Part shown: in pieces, positions 1 through 10,008 of the stretch
Layout of the letters: each line of letters opens with the position of its first letter
Numbering within the stretch: the stretch's first letter is position 1
Assembly (NCBI GenBank): GCA_040006895.1
Contig: JBDTWB010000001.1
Location: 3,466 to 67,465 of the forward strand
Length of the DNA: 64,000 nucleotides
Source: CAIWHR01 sp040006895
GTDB taxonomy: Bacteria; Pseudomonadota; Gammaproteobacteria; Burkholderiales; Casimicrobiaceae
Reading direction: 5' to 3'
Position numbers and translations under genes: made by a program
The notes under the pieces: model-generated
Told to the model about the DNA's origin: nothing
Databases searched by the model: none
The model's input: only the letters and a program-made list of their open reading frames with translations

Positions 1-23
1 GTGGTTTGCAGTAACTTGGGCAT
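1..23 (-). CDS. N-terminus of a gene running off the left edge
   Basis: Only the first seven codons are inside the window, reading MPKLLQT on the minus strand from an ATG at 21-23. A ribosome-binding sequence (GGAGAAG) lies just upstream of the ATG and a perfect TATAAT lies at 47-52 on the same strand. Together these support a genuine gene start. The product cannot be identified from seven residues. Confidence 0.5.
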
Positions 24-46
24 GGCACTTCTCCGTCGAGGCGCCG

Positions 47-52
47 ATTATA
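47..52 (-). promoter_or_regulatory. Sigma-70 -10 box (TATAAT) for the left-edge gene
   Basis: Minus-strand TATAAT whose predicted start falls near position 40, about 17 nt before the left-edge ATG. No good -35 hexamer at 17 bp; TCGACA lies at about 20 bp, which is too far to be convincing. Confidence 0.45.
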
Positions 53-189
53 GAGTGTGCGTGGCCAGGGTTTGTCGAACGCGGCAAGGCTCGGCGCCGC
101 GCGCCGCCCGGTCCGGCGCCGAACCCGGTCGACGCTCTTGACCCGTCGCCTCACCCCACGTACCGTGGCGCGACTCCGCAAGCGCCGCC

Positions 190-1155
190 ATGACCCGCAT
201 ACTGCTTTCCGATCACGATTACCCCGACATCGCGCTCGAAGAAGAACTCTTCCGAGGTGCCGGTATCGAGCTTGCAACCGCCCAGTGCCGGACGGAGGAC
301 GACGTGATCGCCGCCGCGCAAGGCTGTCGCGCAATCCTGCTCCAGTACGCACCGATTACCGCACGGGTCGTGGCCGCGCTGCCCGACCTCGGCATCGTGA
401 GCCGCTACGGCGCCGGGTTCGACACCATCGACGTCGATGCCTGTGCGCGGCACGGCATCTGGGTCGCCAATTCGCCCGACTACGGCGTCGGCGAAGTCGC
501 GACCCATGCCCTCGCCCTGGCCCTCTCCGCAATGCGCCACATCGTGGCGTACGACCGTGATATCCGCGCCGGAAGGTGGCACTATCTTTCCGCAGGAGAA
601 GTGCGTCGCGCGAGCGCGATGACGCTCGGCATTGTCGGCCTCGGTCGCATCGGCAAGCGCATGGCGCACGTCAGCCGCAACGTCTTTCGCCGGGTGATCG
701 CCTGTGATCCGCACATCATCGACGGCGACTTTCCGGCGTACGTGGACCGCGCCGGATTACGTGACGTCTTCGCCCAGAGCGACGTGGTCTCGCTGCACGT
801 GCCGCTCAACGCCGAGACGCGCGGCATGGTCGACGCGGGGGTAATCGCGGCAATGCGGCCGGGCAGCTATCTCGTCAACACCGCGCGTGGCGCCGTCGTC
901 GACGTGGACGCAGCCGTGGCGGCGGTGCAGAATGGCACGCTTGCCGGGCTTGCGCTCGACGTGCTGCCGCAGGAACCCGTGGCGCCGGGGTCCGCATTGC
1001 TGGCCGACCCGCGCATCATACTTTCGCCCCATGCCGCGTTCTTTTCGGTCGAATCCGAGCGGGAGTTGCGCGAGAAGGCGGCCCGGAATATCGTCACGTG
1101 GCTGAAGAGCGGACGGCCCGAGTACGTCGTGACACCGGGCACGCGACACCCGTAG
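190..1155 (+). CDS. D-2-hydroxyacid dehydrogenase, C-terminal-binding-protein type
   Basis: A 321-residue NAD-dependent 2-hydroxyacid dehydrogenase, the family of SerA, glyoxylate/hydroxypyruvate reductases and CtBP. Visible features are the Rossmann motif LGIVGLGRIGKRMA near residue 147, the catalytic Arg region in NTARGAVVD near 235, the Glu in LDVLPQEP near 258, and the catalytic His in SPHAAFFS near 281. Length is normal for the family. It lies 87 bp upstream of a sugar-type ABC importer on the same strand, suggesting it oxidises or reduces a hydroxyacid linked to the imported solute. The substrate cannot be read from sequence. Confidence 0.85.
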   Translation: MTRILLSDHDYPDIALEEELFRGAGIELATAQCRTEDDVIAAAQGCRAILLQYAPITARVVAALPDLGIVSRYGAGFDTIDVDACARHGIWVANSPDYGVGEVATHALALALSAMRHIVAYDRDIRAGRWHYLSAGEVRRASAMTLGIVGLGRIGKRMAHVSRNVFRRVIACDPHIIDGDFPAYVDRAGLRDVFAQSDVVSLHVPLNAETRGMVDAGVIAAMRPGSYLVNTARGAVVDVDAAVAAVQNGTLAGLALDVLPQEPVAPGSALLADPRIILSPHAAFFSVESERELREKAARNIVTWLKSGRPEYVVTPGTRHP

Positions 1156-1242
1156 CATCGGATCGGACGCATCGGCGCGCGCCGGTCCGACAGCACGCCG
1201 AGCCGGCCGAAGATGCCGGCCGCGACGACATCGAGGAAGAGC

Positions 1243-2319
<1,077 letters not shown>

Positions 2320-2379
2320 CTTGCCGGTCCGGATCATTGCTGTAGCCCCGCCCACAAACGAGTAACCAAGGAGGATTGC

Positions 2380-3702
2380 ATGAGCGATACCAAACGTCGG
2401 GATTTCCTGAAGACGACGGCCGGTGTAGCCGCAGGCGCGGCGCTCGGACCGCTCGTCTGGGTGAAGAACGCCGAAGCCCAGGAGTGGAAGAGCGCTCCGG
2501 AGAAGGGCGCCAAGCTGCGGGTGCTGCGCTGGAGCCGGTTCGTGCAGGGCGACATCGACCAGTACATGGCGAACGTCAAGAAATTCCAGGACAAGTACGG
2601 CATCGAGGTGCGGGTCGACAACGAGGGCTGGGAGGACGTTCGCCCGAAGGCTGCGGTCGCGGCCAACACCGGCGCAGGGCCGGACATCATCCTGTCGACC
2701 AACGACGATGCCAACCTGTATCCGGACAAGCTCGTCGACGTGTCCGACGTCTGCAACTACCTCGGGGCGAAATACGGCGGCTGGTATCCGGTATGCGAGC
2801 AGTACCTCAAGCCGGACGGCAAGCGCTGGATCGGCGTGCCCCTGGGCTGCGCGGGCAATGCAGTCGTGTACCGCGCCAGCATGGTCAAGGCGGCGGGCTT
2901 CGATGGCATCCCCAAGGACACCGACGGCTTCCTCAAGCTCATGAAGGCGCTGCACGCGAAGGGCACGCCGGGCGGATTCGCGCTGGGCAACGCCACGGGC
3001 GACGGCAACACGTGGTGTCACTGGGTGGTCTGGGCGCACGGCGGCAAGATGGTCGACCAGAACAACAAGGTCGTGATCGACAGCCCGGAGACGATCCGGG
3101 CGCTCGAGTATGCGAAGGAGCTCTACTCGACCTTCATCCCCGGGACGCTGTCCTGGCTCGATCCCAACAACAACAAGGCTTTCCTCGACAGCCAGCTCTC
3201 GGTGACCGCCAACGGGATCTCGGTCTATTACGCCGCCAAGAATGCCTCGGATCCGAAGATCAAGGACCTGGAGCCGGACATCTTCCACGCCAACTTTCCG
3301 GTCGGACCGGCGGGACGTCCTACGGAGTTCAACCTGTTCTTCAACCAGATGGTCTTCAAGTACAGCAAATACCCCAAGGCCGCGAAGGAATTCCTGCGCT
3401 TCATGATGGAGCCTGATCAGATCAATCCTTGGGTCTCGGCGGCAATCGGCTACGTGACGCCGGCATTGCGCCTGTACGAGAACCACCCGGTATGGAAGGA
3501 CCCCAAGGCGACGCCCTATCGGGATGCGATGAAGATCATGCTGCCCTCGGGTTATGCCGGCAAGCTCGGGTACGCGTCGGCTGGCGCGCTGGCGGACTTC
3601 ATCATGGTGAACATGGTGGCCGAAGCTGCCTCCGGGTCGAAGAGTCCGAAGGAAGCGGCCGAGCGGGCGCAGAAGCGGGCGGAGCGCTATTACAAGGTCT
3701 GA
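2380..3702 (+). CDS. Extracellular solute-binding protein, CUT1 family, Tat-exported
   Basis: Periplasmic binding protein (440 residues) for the sugar-type importer. The N-terminus carries a twin-arginine signal, KRRDFLKTT at residues 5-13, then an Ala/Gly-rich hydrophobic stretch and a likely cleavage after NAEAQ near residue 31. The body has the family-1 binding-protein pattern, with GPDIILSTNDD in the N-lobe and a Trp-rich region near W209-W213 that could contact a polyol or sugar. A strong AAGGAGG at 2368-2374 fits high expression. A hairpin follows the stop codon. Tat export implies folding before secretion. The ligand is unknown. Confidence 0.9.
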   Translation: MSDTKRRDFLKTTAGVAAGAALGPLVWVKNAEAQEWKSAPEKGAKLRVLRWSRFVQGDIDQYMANVKKFQDKYGIEVRVDNEGWEDVRPKAAVAANTGAGPDIILSTNDDANLYPDKLVDVSDVCNYLGAKYGGWYPVCEQYLKPDGKRWIGVPLGCAGNAVVYRASMVKAAGFDGIPKDTDGFLKLMKALHAKGTPGGFALGNATGDGNTWCHWVVWAHGGKMVDQNNKVVIDSPETIRALEYAKELYSTFIPGTLSWLDPNNNKAFLDSQLSVTANGISVYYAAKNASDPKIKDLEPDIFHANFPVGPAGRPTEFNLFFNQMVFKYSKYPKAAKEFLRFMMEPDQINPWVSAAIGYVTPALRLYENHPVWKDPKATPYRDAMKIMLPSGYAGKLGYASAGALADFIMVNMVAEAASGSKSPKEAAERAQKRAERYYKV

Positions 3703-3705
3703 TAT

Positions 3706-3732
3706 TCCGTCGTGCATGGATCGCACGACGGA
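3706..3732 (+). terminator. Intercistronic hairpin after the binding-protein gene
   Basis: Perfect 10-bp inverted repeat (TCCGTCGTGC at 3706-3715 and GCACGACGGA at 3723-3732) with a 7-nt loop, starting 3 nt after the stop codon. No T tract follows. It is more likely an mRNA-stabilising or attenuating hairpin that raises binding-protein levels over the permeases than a full terminator. Confidence 0.6.
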
Positions 3733-3906
3733 TACCAGCGCGCGTTGAACCGGTGTGTAATGCCGGTTGACGCGCGCAACCGCCAGCGCTCCCTTCGGTA
3801 CAACAGATGACCCCTTACGCTTCATCCGCTGGTGCGTGCCGGGTGCCGACGATCGCGAAGGTCGTTACGTTCGCCGTGCATCCGGGACGTGGGCTAGAGC
3901 CCTGAG

Positions 3907-4857
3907 ATGGCAAGCACCGCAACCACGCCCGTACGAGCGCCGACAGCTTCGAGCCGGTTGGAGCGTGCGCTCGACAACCGCCACGTCCTCGGGGTGCTGT
4001 TCATGCTGCCCGCGGCCGTGCTGCTCCTGGTCTTCCTGACCTATCCGCTCGGACTGGGCACGTACCTCGGCTTCACCGACACCAAGATCGGCCGCGGCGG
4101 CGAATGGATCGGGCTGGAGAATTACATCTACCTGTGGGGCGACGACGTCACCCGCCTGGCGCTCTTCAACACGCTTTTCTACACGACCGTCGCCAGCATC
4201 ATCAAGTTCGGTCTGGGCCTGTGGCTCGCGCTGCTGCTCAACAAGCACCTGCCGTTCAAGTCGTTCTTCCGGGCGATCGTGCTGCTGCCCTTCATCGTGC
4301 CGACGGCCTTGTCGGCGATCGCCTTCTGGTGGATCTACGATTCGCAGTTCTCGATCATCAGCTGGGGGCTCGTGCGCCTCGGGCTCATCGATCACTACAT
4401 CGACTTCCTCGGCGATCCCTGGAACGCGCGCTTCTCGGTCATTGCCGCCAACATCTGGCGGGGTGTGCCGTTCGTGGCGATCTGCCTGCTCGCGGGGCTG
4501 CAGACCATCTCGCCTTCGTATTACGAGGCCGCCAGTCTCGACGGCGCTACCGAGTGGCAGCAGTTCCGACACGTCACCCTGCCGCTACTGACCCCGATCA
4601 TCGCCGTCGTGATGACGTTCTCGGTGCTCTTCACGTTCACCGACTTCCAGCTGATCTACGTGCTGACCCGCGGCGGCCCGCTCAACGCCACCCATCTCAT
4701 GGCGACGCTGTCCTTCCAGCGGGCGATTCCCGGAGGCAGCCTCGGCGAGGGCGCCGCGATCGCGACGGCGATGGTGCCTTTCCTGCTGGGAGCGATCCTG
4801 ATCTCGTACTACGGCCTGCAACGGCGAGCGTGGCAGCAAGGCGGAGACGATCGATGA
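3907..4857 (+). CDS. Sugar-type ABC transporter permease (MalF/UgpA-like)
   Basis: Inner-membrane permease, 316 residues with about six hydrophobic segments; the first is near residues 33-53 (VLGVLFMLPAAVLLLVFLTYP). The cytoplasmic EAA loop that docks the ATPase is visible as YYEAASLDGATEWQQFRHVTLPLL near residue 205. A 204-bp gap with the 3706-3732 hairpin separates it from the binding-protein gene, and its TGA overlaps the next ATG (ATGA). It pairs with the 4854 permease as a heterodimer in CUT1 systems. Confidence 0.92.
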   Translation: MASTATTPVRAPTASSRLERALDNRHVLGVLFMLPAAVLLLVFLTYPLGLGTYLGFTDTKIGRGGEWIGLENYIYLWGDDVTRLALFNTLFYTTVASIIKFGLGLWLALLLNKHLPFKSFFRAIVLLPFIVPTALSAIAFWWIYDSQFSIISWGLVRLGLIDHYIDFLGDPWNARFSVIAANIWRGVPFVAICLLAGLQTISPSYYEAASLDGATEWQQFRHVTLPLLTPIIAVVMTFSVLFTFTDFQLIYVLTRGGPLNATHLMATLSFQRAIPGGSLGEGAAIATAMVPFLLGAILISYYGLQRRAWQQGGDDR

Positions 4858-5741
4858 GCGCGGCACCCGCAACACCCGAGACCGTCGATTCCCAGGGGAT
4901 GAATTACCTCACCTCGCTGCCCCGCCGGGTGGTGAACGTGTACCTGCCGCTGGTAGTGTTCCTGATCGTGTTGCTCTTCCCGTTCTACTGGATGGTCATC
5001 ACCAGTGTGAAGCCGAACGAGGAGCTGCTCGCCCACGAGGGCAATCCATTCTGGGTCTACCATCCGACACTCGATCACATCAAGAAGCTGCTGTTCGATA
5101 CGGCGTATCCCGAGTGGCTCTGGAACACCGTCGTGATCTCCGTGGTCGCGACGCTGCTGTCGCTATTTTGCAGCGTGCTCGCCGCCTACTCGATCGAACG
5201 ATTGCGCTTTCGCGGGTCGCGCTACGTCGGGATGAGCATCTTCCTCGCCTACCTGGTGCCGCCGTCGGTGCTGTTCATCCCGCTCGCCACGATGGTGTAC
5301 CAGTTGCACCTCTTCGATACCCGCTGGGCGCTGATCCTGACGTACCCCACGTTCCTGATCCCGTTCTGCACCTGGCTGCTGATGGGCTATTTCAAGTCGA
5401 TACCCTTCGAGCTCGAGGAGTGCGCGCTGATCGACGGCGCGACCCGGTTGCAGATCCTGGTCAAGATCATCCTGCCCCTCGCCGTACCCGGGCTGATATC
5501 CGCCGGCATCTTTTCCTTCACCCTGTCGTGGAATGAGTTCATCTATGCCCTGACCTTCATCTCTTCTTCGGAGGTGAAGACCGTGCCGGTGGCGGTGGTC
5601 ACCGAGCTGGTCGAGGGTGACGTCTACCACTGGGGCTCGCTGATGGCCGGGGCGCTGTTCGGCTCCCTGCCGGTTGCACTGCTGTACTCGTTCTTCGTGG
5701 AGTACTACGTCTCCGGTCTCACCGGAGCGGTGAAGGAGTAG
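4854..5741 (+). CDS. Sugar-type ABC transporter permease (MalG/UgpE-like)
   Basis: Second permease, 295 residues. The ATG overlaps the previous stop codon by 4 nt, which fixes the start and implies coupled translation. Six hydrophobic segments are evident, including VYLPLVVFLIVLLFPFYWMV near residue 30. The EAA loop appears as ELEECALIDGATRLQILVKIILPLAVPG near residue 188, and the C-terminus GLTGAVKE is typical of MalG-like proteins. Last gene of the importer operon; 164 bp of non-coding DNA follow. Confidence 0.92.
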   Translation: MSAAPATPETVDSQGMNYLTSLPRRVVNVYLPLVVFLIVLLFPFYWMVITSVKPNEELLAHEGNPFWVYHPTLDHIKKLLFDTAYPEWLWNTVVISVVATLLSLFCSVLAAYSIERLRFRGSRYVGMSIFLAYLVPPSVLFIPLATMVYQLHLFDTRWALILTYPTFLIPFCTWLLMGYFKSIPFELEECALIDGATRLQILVKIILPLAVPGLISAGIFSFTLSWNEFIYALTFISSSEVKTVPVAVVTELVEGDVYHWGSLMAGALFGSLPVALLYSFFVEYYVSGLTGAVKE

Positions 5742-5876
5742 GGCGGCGTCCCGACGCGCATGCAGCGCATACGTCGCGGCAATCCCGGGGACGGCCGTCT
5801 CGCGCCGGTTCGACCGCGTGGAGGCGACGACCGGCAGCGGTTGATTTCCCGGGCGACGCCCCCATCTCGGCTCGGT

Positions 5877-5882
5877 TAGAAT
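5877..5882 (+). promoter_or_regulatory. Possible -10 box (TAGAAT) upstream of grxD
   Basis: TAGAAT lies 23 nt upstream of the glutaredoxin ATG. TTGATT at 5841-5846 is too distant (30 bp) to act as its -35 and no better -35 is seen, so this is a weak call. Confidence 0.3.
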
Positions 5883-5905
5883 AGGCAATTCCAGAGGAGC
5901 CGGCC

Positions 5906-6226
5906 ATGAGCGTTCAGGACACCATTCGGCAACAGGTCACGGGCGATCGCGTCGTCCTGTACATGAAGGGCACGCCGCAATTCCCGCAATGTGGTTTCTC
6001 CAGCGCGGCGGTGCAGATGCTGAAGTCGTGCGGCGTCGACGATTTCGCGACCGTCAACGTGCTCGCCAATGACGAGATCCGTCAGGGCATCAAGGCCTAC
6101 GCCAACTGGCCGACCATTCCGCAGCTGTACGTGAATGGCGAATTCGTCGGTGGCGCGGACATCATGCGGGAAATGTACGAGTCGGGTGAGTTGCAGACCG
6201 TCCTGAAGGGCGCGACGGCCGCCTGA
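5906..6226 (+). CDS. grxD: Monothiol glutaredoxin, Grx4/GrxD type
   Basis: A 106-residue cytoplasmic monothiol glutaredoxin that carries or transfers [2Fe-2S] clusters, usually with BolA partners. The monothiol active site CGFS is at residues 29-32 after KGTPQFPQ. The glutathione-binding WPTIPQLYVNGEFVGGADI segment lies near residues 68-87. Length matches E. coli Grx4. The ATG follows GAGGAG closely, and an intrinsic terminator sits about 20 nt after the stop codon, so it is probably transcribed alone. Confidence 0.95.
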   Translation: MSVQDTIRQQVTGDRVVLYMKGTPQFPQCGFSSAAVQMLKSCGVDDFATVNVLANDEIRQGIKAYANWPTIPQLYVNGEFVGGADIMREMYESGELQTVLKGATAA

Positions 6227-6247
6227 CGCGCCTTCCTCCCCGACTCG

Positions 6248-6277
6248 AAGGCCGCGCCCGTGCGCGGCCTTTTGTTT
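6248..6277 (+). terminator. Rho-independent terminator of grxD
   Basis: Perfect 10-bp GC-rich stem (AAGGCCGCGC at 6248-6257, GCGCGGCCTT at 6262-6271) with a 4-nt loop, followed by TTGTTT. A textbook intrinsic terminator 21 nt past the grxD stop codon. Confidence 0.9.
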
Positions 6278-6336
6278 GGGCGGGCTGCACGTCGCTTCGC
6301 AAGCGGCTGCGCCGACCCGGCGCGCCCAACGCTGAT

Positions 6337-6374
6337 TGCACCAAAATGGAATCGTGCCAGCACCACAAACGGGC
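6337..6374 (+). promoter_or_regulatory. Two NtrC-like binding sites upstream of the ammonium transporter
   Basis: Against the NtrC pattern GCACCA-N3-TGGTGC, the first site (GCACCA-AAA-TGGAAT, from 6338) and the second (GCACCA-CAA-ACGGGC, from 6360) each match 9 of 12 positions. Their centres are 22 bp apart, two helical turns, and about 85-110 bp upstream of the -12 element, the usual place for an enhancer-bound NtrC. Confidence 0.65.
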
Positions 6375-6437
6375 ATTGCTGCGCGCGGCCTCGCCGTCTT
6401 AAGTCGTAAGGGTTTGATCCATAGGCCCGCGTCGGGC

Positions 6438-6453
6438 TGGCATGGGGCCTGCT
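6438..6453 (+). promoter_or_regulatory. Sigma-54 (-24/-12) promoter of the ammonium transporter
   Basis: TGGCATGGGGCCTGCT matches the RpoN consensus TGGCACGRNNNTTGCW at 14 of 16 positions, with the required 10 nt between GG and GC. Predicted transcription start is near 6464, about 69 nt before the ATG at 6533. With the NtrC-like sites upstream this indicates induction under nitrogen limitation. Confidence 0.8.
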
Positions 6454-6532
6454 CCGGATTTGTGCAGGTCGCGGGAGCGCGGCCCAATTGCGAGCGTCGG
6501 GTCTGCCGCCGCCATACGCCACGAGGGGATCC

Positions 6533-7735
6533 ATGGATGGGCTGAAAACGGGCAGCGACACGCTGTTCCTGCTGCTGGGTGCTGTGATGGTATTGGCGAT
6601 GCACGCTGGATTCGCGTTTCTCGAACTCGGCACCGTGCGCAAGAAGAACCAGGTCAATGCGCTGGTCAAGATCCTGGTCGACTTCAGCGTGTCGACGGTG
6701 GCCTACTTCTTCATCGGTTACGCGGTTGCCTACGGGACGACGTTTTTCAGCGGCGCGGAGGCGCTGGCCGCCAGGAACGGCTACGAGCTGGTCCGTTTCT
6801 TTTTCCTGCTGACGTTCGCCGCGGCCATACCGGCCATCGTGTCGGGGGGCATTGCCGAGCGCGCCCGATTCAATCCGCAGCTCGCGGCGACGGTTGCCCT
6901 GGTGGGCCTCGTGTATCCGTTTTTCGAAGGCATCGCCTGGAACCAGCACTACGGTATCCAGGCCTGGATGAAGGCGATGTTCGGCGAGGAGTTCCACGAT
7001 TTCGCCGGCAGCGTGGTCGTGCATGCCTTCGGCGGCTGGGTCGCGCTTGTCGCGGTGCTGCTCCTCGGCGCGCGCCGCGGCCGTTACTCCCGCGATGGCG
7101 GCATCGCGGCGCATCCACCCTCGTCGATTCCTTTCCTGGCACTCGGGGCATGGATCCTTTCCGTCGGCTGGTTCGGCTTCAACGTAATGTCGGCCCAGAC
7201 GCTCGACAAGATCTCGGGACTCGTTGCCGTGAACTCCCTCATGGCCATGGCGGGAGGCACGATCGCTGCATTCGTCGCCGGTCGCAACGACCCGGGCTTC
7301 GTGCACAACGGACCGCTTGCCGGGCTGGTGGCGGTGTGCGCCGGCTCGGACGTGATGCATCCGATCGGTGCCCTCGTCACGGGCTCGGTCGCGGGTGGGC
7401 TGTTCGTCTATCTCTTCACCCAGACCCAGAACCGCCTGCGTGTCGACGACGTGCTCGGCGTATGGCCGCTGCACGGCGTGTGCGGAGCGTGGGGTGGCAT
7501 CGCCGCCGGCGTGTTCGGCGCCAAGGCGTTGGGAGGACTCGGTGGCGTCGCGATGGGCTCGCAGGTGCTCGGCACGCTTCTCGGCATCACGGTCGCCGTG
7601 GCGGGCGCGCTCGCGATCTACGGCATCCTCAAGCTGTTGGTCGGCCTGCGGCTCGATCCCGAGGAAGAATTCAACGGCGCCGATCTCACCATCCACAAGA
7701 TCACTGCAACGCCGGAGCGGGAGGCAAGCTGGTGA
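6533..7735 (+). CDS. amt: Ammonium transporter, Amt/AmtB family
   Basis: Integral membrane ammonium channel, 400 residues with about 11 hydrophobic segments. Hallmarks are HAGFAFLELGTVRKKN near residue 23, the first pore histidine in VVHAFGGWVAL near 162, the second in HGVCGAWGGIAAGVF near 314, and IVSGGIAERARF near 103. The ATG at 6533 has GAGGGG 5-10 nt upstream; an in-frame ATG at 6488 would only add an unconserved extension. There is no periplasmic signal as in E. coli AmtB and no glnK neighbour. Regulation by the upstream NtrC/sigma-54 elements is likely. Confidence 0.93.
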   Translation: MDGLKTGSDTLFLLLGAVMVLAMHAGFAFLELGTVRKKNQVNALVKILVDFSVSTVAYFFIGYAVAYGTTFFSGAEALAARNGYELVRFFFLLTFAAAIPAIVSGGIAERARFNPQLAATVALVGLVYPFFEGIAWNQHYGIQAWMKAMFGEEFHDFAGSVVVHAFGGWVALVAVLLLGARRGRYSRDGGIAAHPPSSIPFLALGAWILSVGWFGFNVMSAQTLDKISGLVAVNSLMAMAGGTIAAFVAGRNDPGFVHNGPLAGLVAVCAGSDVMHPIGALVTGSVAGGLFVYLFTQTQNRLRVDDVLGVWPLHGVCGAWGGIAAGVFGAKALGGLGGVAMGSQVLGTLLGITVAVAGALAIYGILKLLVGLRLDPEEEFNGADLTIHKITATPEREASW

Positions 7736-7845
7736 GCGAAGCCGACCCTGCCCGCGATGGAACCCCTCTCGAATCGCGGCGCGGCGGAGCCGCTGCCGGG
7801 CAACGACCGGCGCACGCGCACGGCGGCTCCCCGAGGGCTTGGCGC

Positions 7846-9987
7846 CTAGGTCCTGGCGCGATGCACCCGCCGTACGTCCTCGATGCGCTTCAGGCTGCGG
7901 ATGACGCGGGCGAGGTGCTGGCGGTCGCGTACCTGGACGGAAAAGAACATCGCCAGCACGCCGCCGCCGTCCGGCCGTTCCATCGAAACGTTGTCGATGT
8001 TGGCCTGAGCATCGGCGATGGCGGTCGCCAGGTCGGCCAGGAGGCCGCGACGATCGTTCACCATCAGGCGCACGCCTGCGTCGAACACGCCCTCGACGCC
8101 CGGCGACCATTCGACGTCGATGAGCTGGTCGGCGTCGGCGCGCTGCTTCTTGAGCAGCGCACAATCGCGTTGATGGACCAGCAGGCCCTGGCCCTTTCGG
8201 AACTGGCCGACCACCTTGTCGCCCGGAATCGGTCGGCAGCACTTGCCGTACTGGATGGCGACGCCCTCGACCCCACGTAGCGTCAACGCGCCATCCTTGA
8301 GCGGGACGGGCAGCGGCGTGCCGGCGGCCGACGGGTCGTCCGCCGGCCCGGTGCGGGTGAGCGCCTGGGCAACCACGAACGACAACCGCTTGCCGAGGCC
8401 GATGTCCGCCAGGATCTCGAGATGGCTCTTGGCGCCGTACTCGCGCGCCAGCGCTTCCCACCCCTCCCAGGTGATCGCTTCGGGCGATACCTTGAGCGTG
8501 GCGAGCGCCTGGTTGAGCAGCCGCTCGCCGAGGGCCGCCGACTCCTTGAGCTGCAAGCCCTTCAGGAAGTGGCGAATGCGCGAGCGTGCCTTGCCGCTGG
8601 CAACGAACGATAGCCACGATGGATTGGGGCGCGCGGTCGGTGCGGTGATGATCTCCACCTGGTCGCCGTTCTTGAGCTCGGTGCGCAGGGGCATCTGCTC
8701 GTAGTTGATGCGCGCGGCGACGCAGTGGTGGCCGATGTCGGTGTGCACGCCGTAGGCAAAGTCGACGGCGGTGGCGCCGCGCGGCAGCGCCATGATCTTG
8801 CCCTTGGGCGTGAACACGTAGATCTCGTCGGGGAAGAGATCGCCCTTGATGTGCTCCAGGAATTCCTTGGAGTCGCGCGACTCGGACTGGATCTCGAGCA
8901 GGCTTTGCAACCAGCGATGGGTCTCGCGTTGCGCCTCGGCGATGTCGAGCTCACCGCCGGACTTGTACAGCCAATGCGCGGCCACGCCAGCCTCGGCGAT
9001 GTGATGCATGTCGTGGGTACGGATCTGGGCCTCGAGCGGCGTTCCGTAGGGACCGAACAACGTCGTGTGCAGCGACTGGTAGCCGTTCGCCTTGGGTATG
9101 GCGATGTAGTCTTTGAACTTGCCGGGGATCGGCTTGTAGAGCGCATGCAGCACGCCGAGGGCGGCATAGCAGTCGTGGGCGTTCTGGACCAGCACCCGCA
9201 CGCCATAGATGTCGAACACCTGCGCGAAGGTGTAGCGCTTCTCGCGCATCTTCTTGTAGACGGAGTAGACGGTCTTCTCGCGACCCGATACCGTCGCGAC
9301 GACCTCGGCTCGCTGCAGGCCGTCGCGCATCACGTCGAGCAGCCGGTTCATCACCTCGCGCCGGTTGCCTCGCGCAGCCTTGATCGCGCTCGCAAGGATC
9401 CGGTAGCGCAGGGGATAGAGATGCTTGAACGCGAGGTCCTGCAGCTCGAGATAGAGCGCGTTCAAGCCAAGGCGATTCGCGATCGGGCCGTAGATGTCGA
9501 CCGTTTCCTTGGCGATGCGCTTGCGGTGCGCCGGCGCCATGGCGTCGAGGGTGCGCATGTTGTGCAACCGGTCGGCGAGCTTGATGAGGATGACGCGTAC
9601 GTCCTGCGCCATCGCCAGCAGCATTTTGCGGAAGTTCTCCGCCTGGGCTTCCTCGCGCGACGTGAACTCGATCTGGTCGAGCTTGGAAAGGCCGTCGACC
9701 ATGTCGGCGACCGGCTTGCCGAACGAGCGCTCGATCTCGGTCTTCGAAACCTTGGTGTCCTCCATCACGTCGTGGAGGAGGGCGGCGGCGAGCCCCTGCG
9801 CATCCAGGCGCCATTGCGACAGGATGCTCGCGACTGCGAGGGGGTGGGTGATGTAGGGCTCGCCCGACTTGCGGAACTGGCCGCGGTGCGCCGATTCGGA
9901 GAACTCGAAGGCGCGTTCCACGAGGGCGACGTCGGGCGCCGCCAGGTAATGGCCGAGATGCCGGGTGAACTCCGCGATTTCAGCCAT
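7846..9987 (-). CDS. spoT: Bifunctional (p)ppGpp synthetase/hydrolase
   Basis: A RelA/SpoT homologue of 713 residues controlling the stringent response. In order it has the HD hydrolase domain (HRGQFRKSGEPYITHPLAVA near residue 34, LLHDVMEDT near 69, LIKLADRLHNMRT near 133), the synthetase domain (DIYGVRVLV near 255, FKDYIAIPKANGYQSLHTT near 291), a TGS domain (VFTPKGKIMALPRGATAVDFAY near 390) and a C-terminal ACT domain. The intact HD residues support hydrolase activity. It lies 58 bp downstream of rpoZ in the order yicC-gmk-rpoZ-spoT. A long inverted repeat sits in that gap. Confidence 0.95.
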   Translation of the reverse strand: MAEIAEFTRHLGHYLAAPDVALVERAFEFSESAHRGQFRKSGEPYITHPLAVASILSQWRLDAQGLAAALLHDVMEDTKVSKTEIERSFGKPVADMVDGLSKLDQIEFTSREEAQAENFRKMLLAMAQDVRVILIKLADRLHNMRTLDAMAPAHRKRIAKETVDIYGPIANRLGLNALYLELQDLAFKHLYPLRYRILASAIKAARGNRREVMNRLLDVMRDGLQRAEVVATVSGREKTVYSVYKKMREKRYTFAQVFDIYGVRVLVQNAHDCYAALGVLHALYKPIPGKFKDYIAIPKANGYQSLHTTLFGPYGTPLEAQIRTHDMHHIAEAGVAAHWLYKSGGELDIAEAQRETHRWLQSLLEIQSESRDSKEFLEHIKGDLFPDEIYVFTPKGKIMALPRGATAVDFAYGVHTDIGHHCVAARINYEQMPLRTELKNGDQVEIITAPTARPNPSWLSFVASGKARSRIRHFLKGLQLKESAALGERLLNQALATLKVSPEAITWEGWEALAREYGAKSHLEILADIGLGKRLSFVVAQALTRTGPADDPSAAGTPLPVPLKDGALTLRGVEGVAIQYGKCCRPIPGDKVVGQFRKGQGLLVHQRDCALLKKQRADADQLIDVEWSPGVEGVFDAGVRLMVNDRRGLLADLATAIADAQANIDNVSMERPDGGGVLAMFFSVQVRDRQHLARVIRSLKRIEDVRRVHRART

Positions 9988-10008
9988 TCAGCGTGCTTAC
10001 TCGAGAAC

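Noticed and set aside
7781..7793. GCGGC-GGA-GCCGC hairpin between amt and spoT
   Set aside because: Only five GC pairs and no T tract on either strand; not enough to call a terminator.
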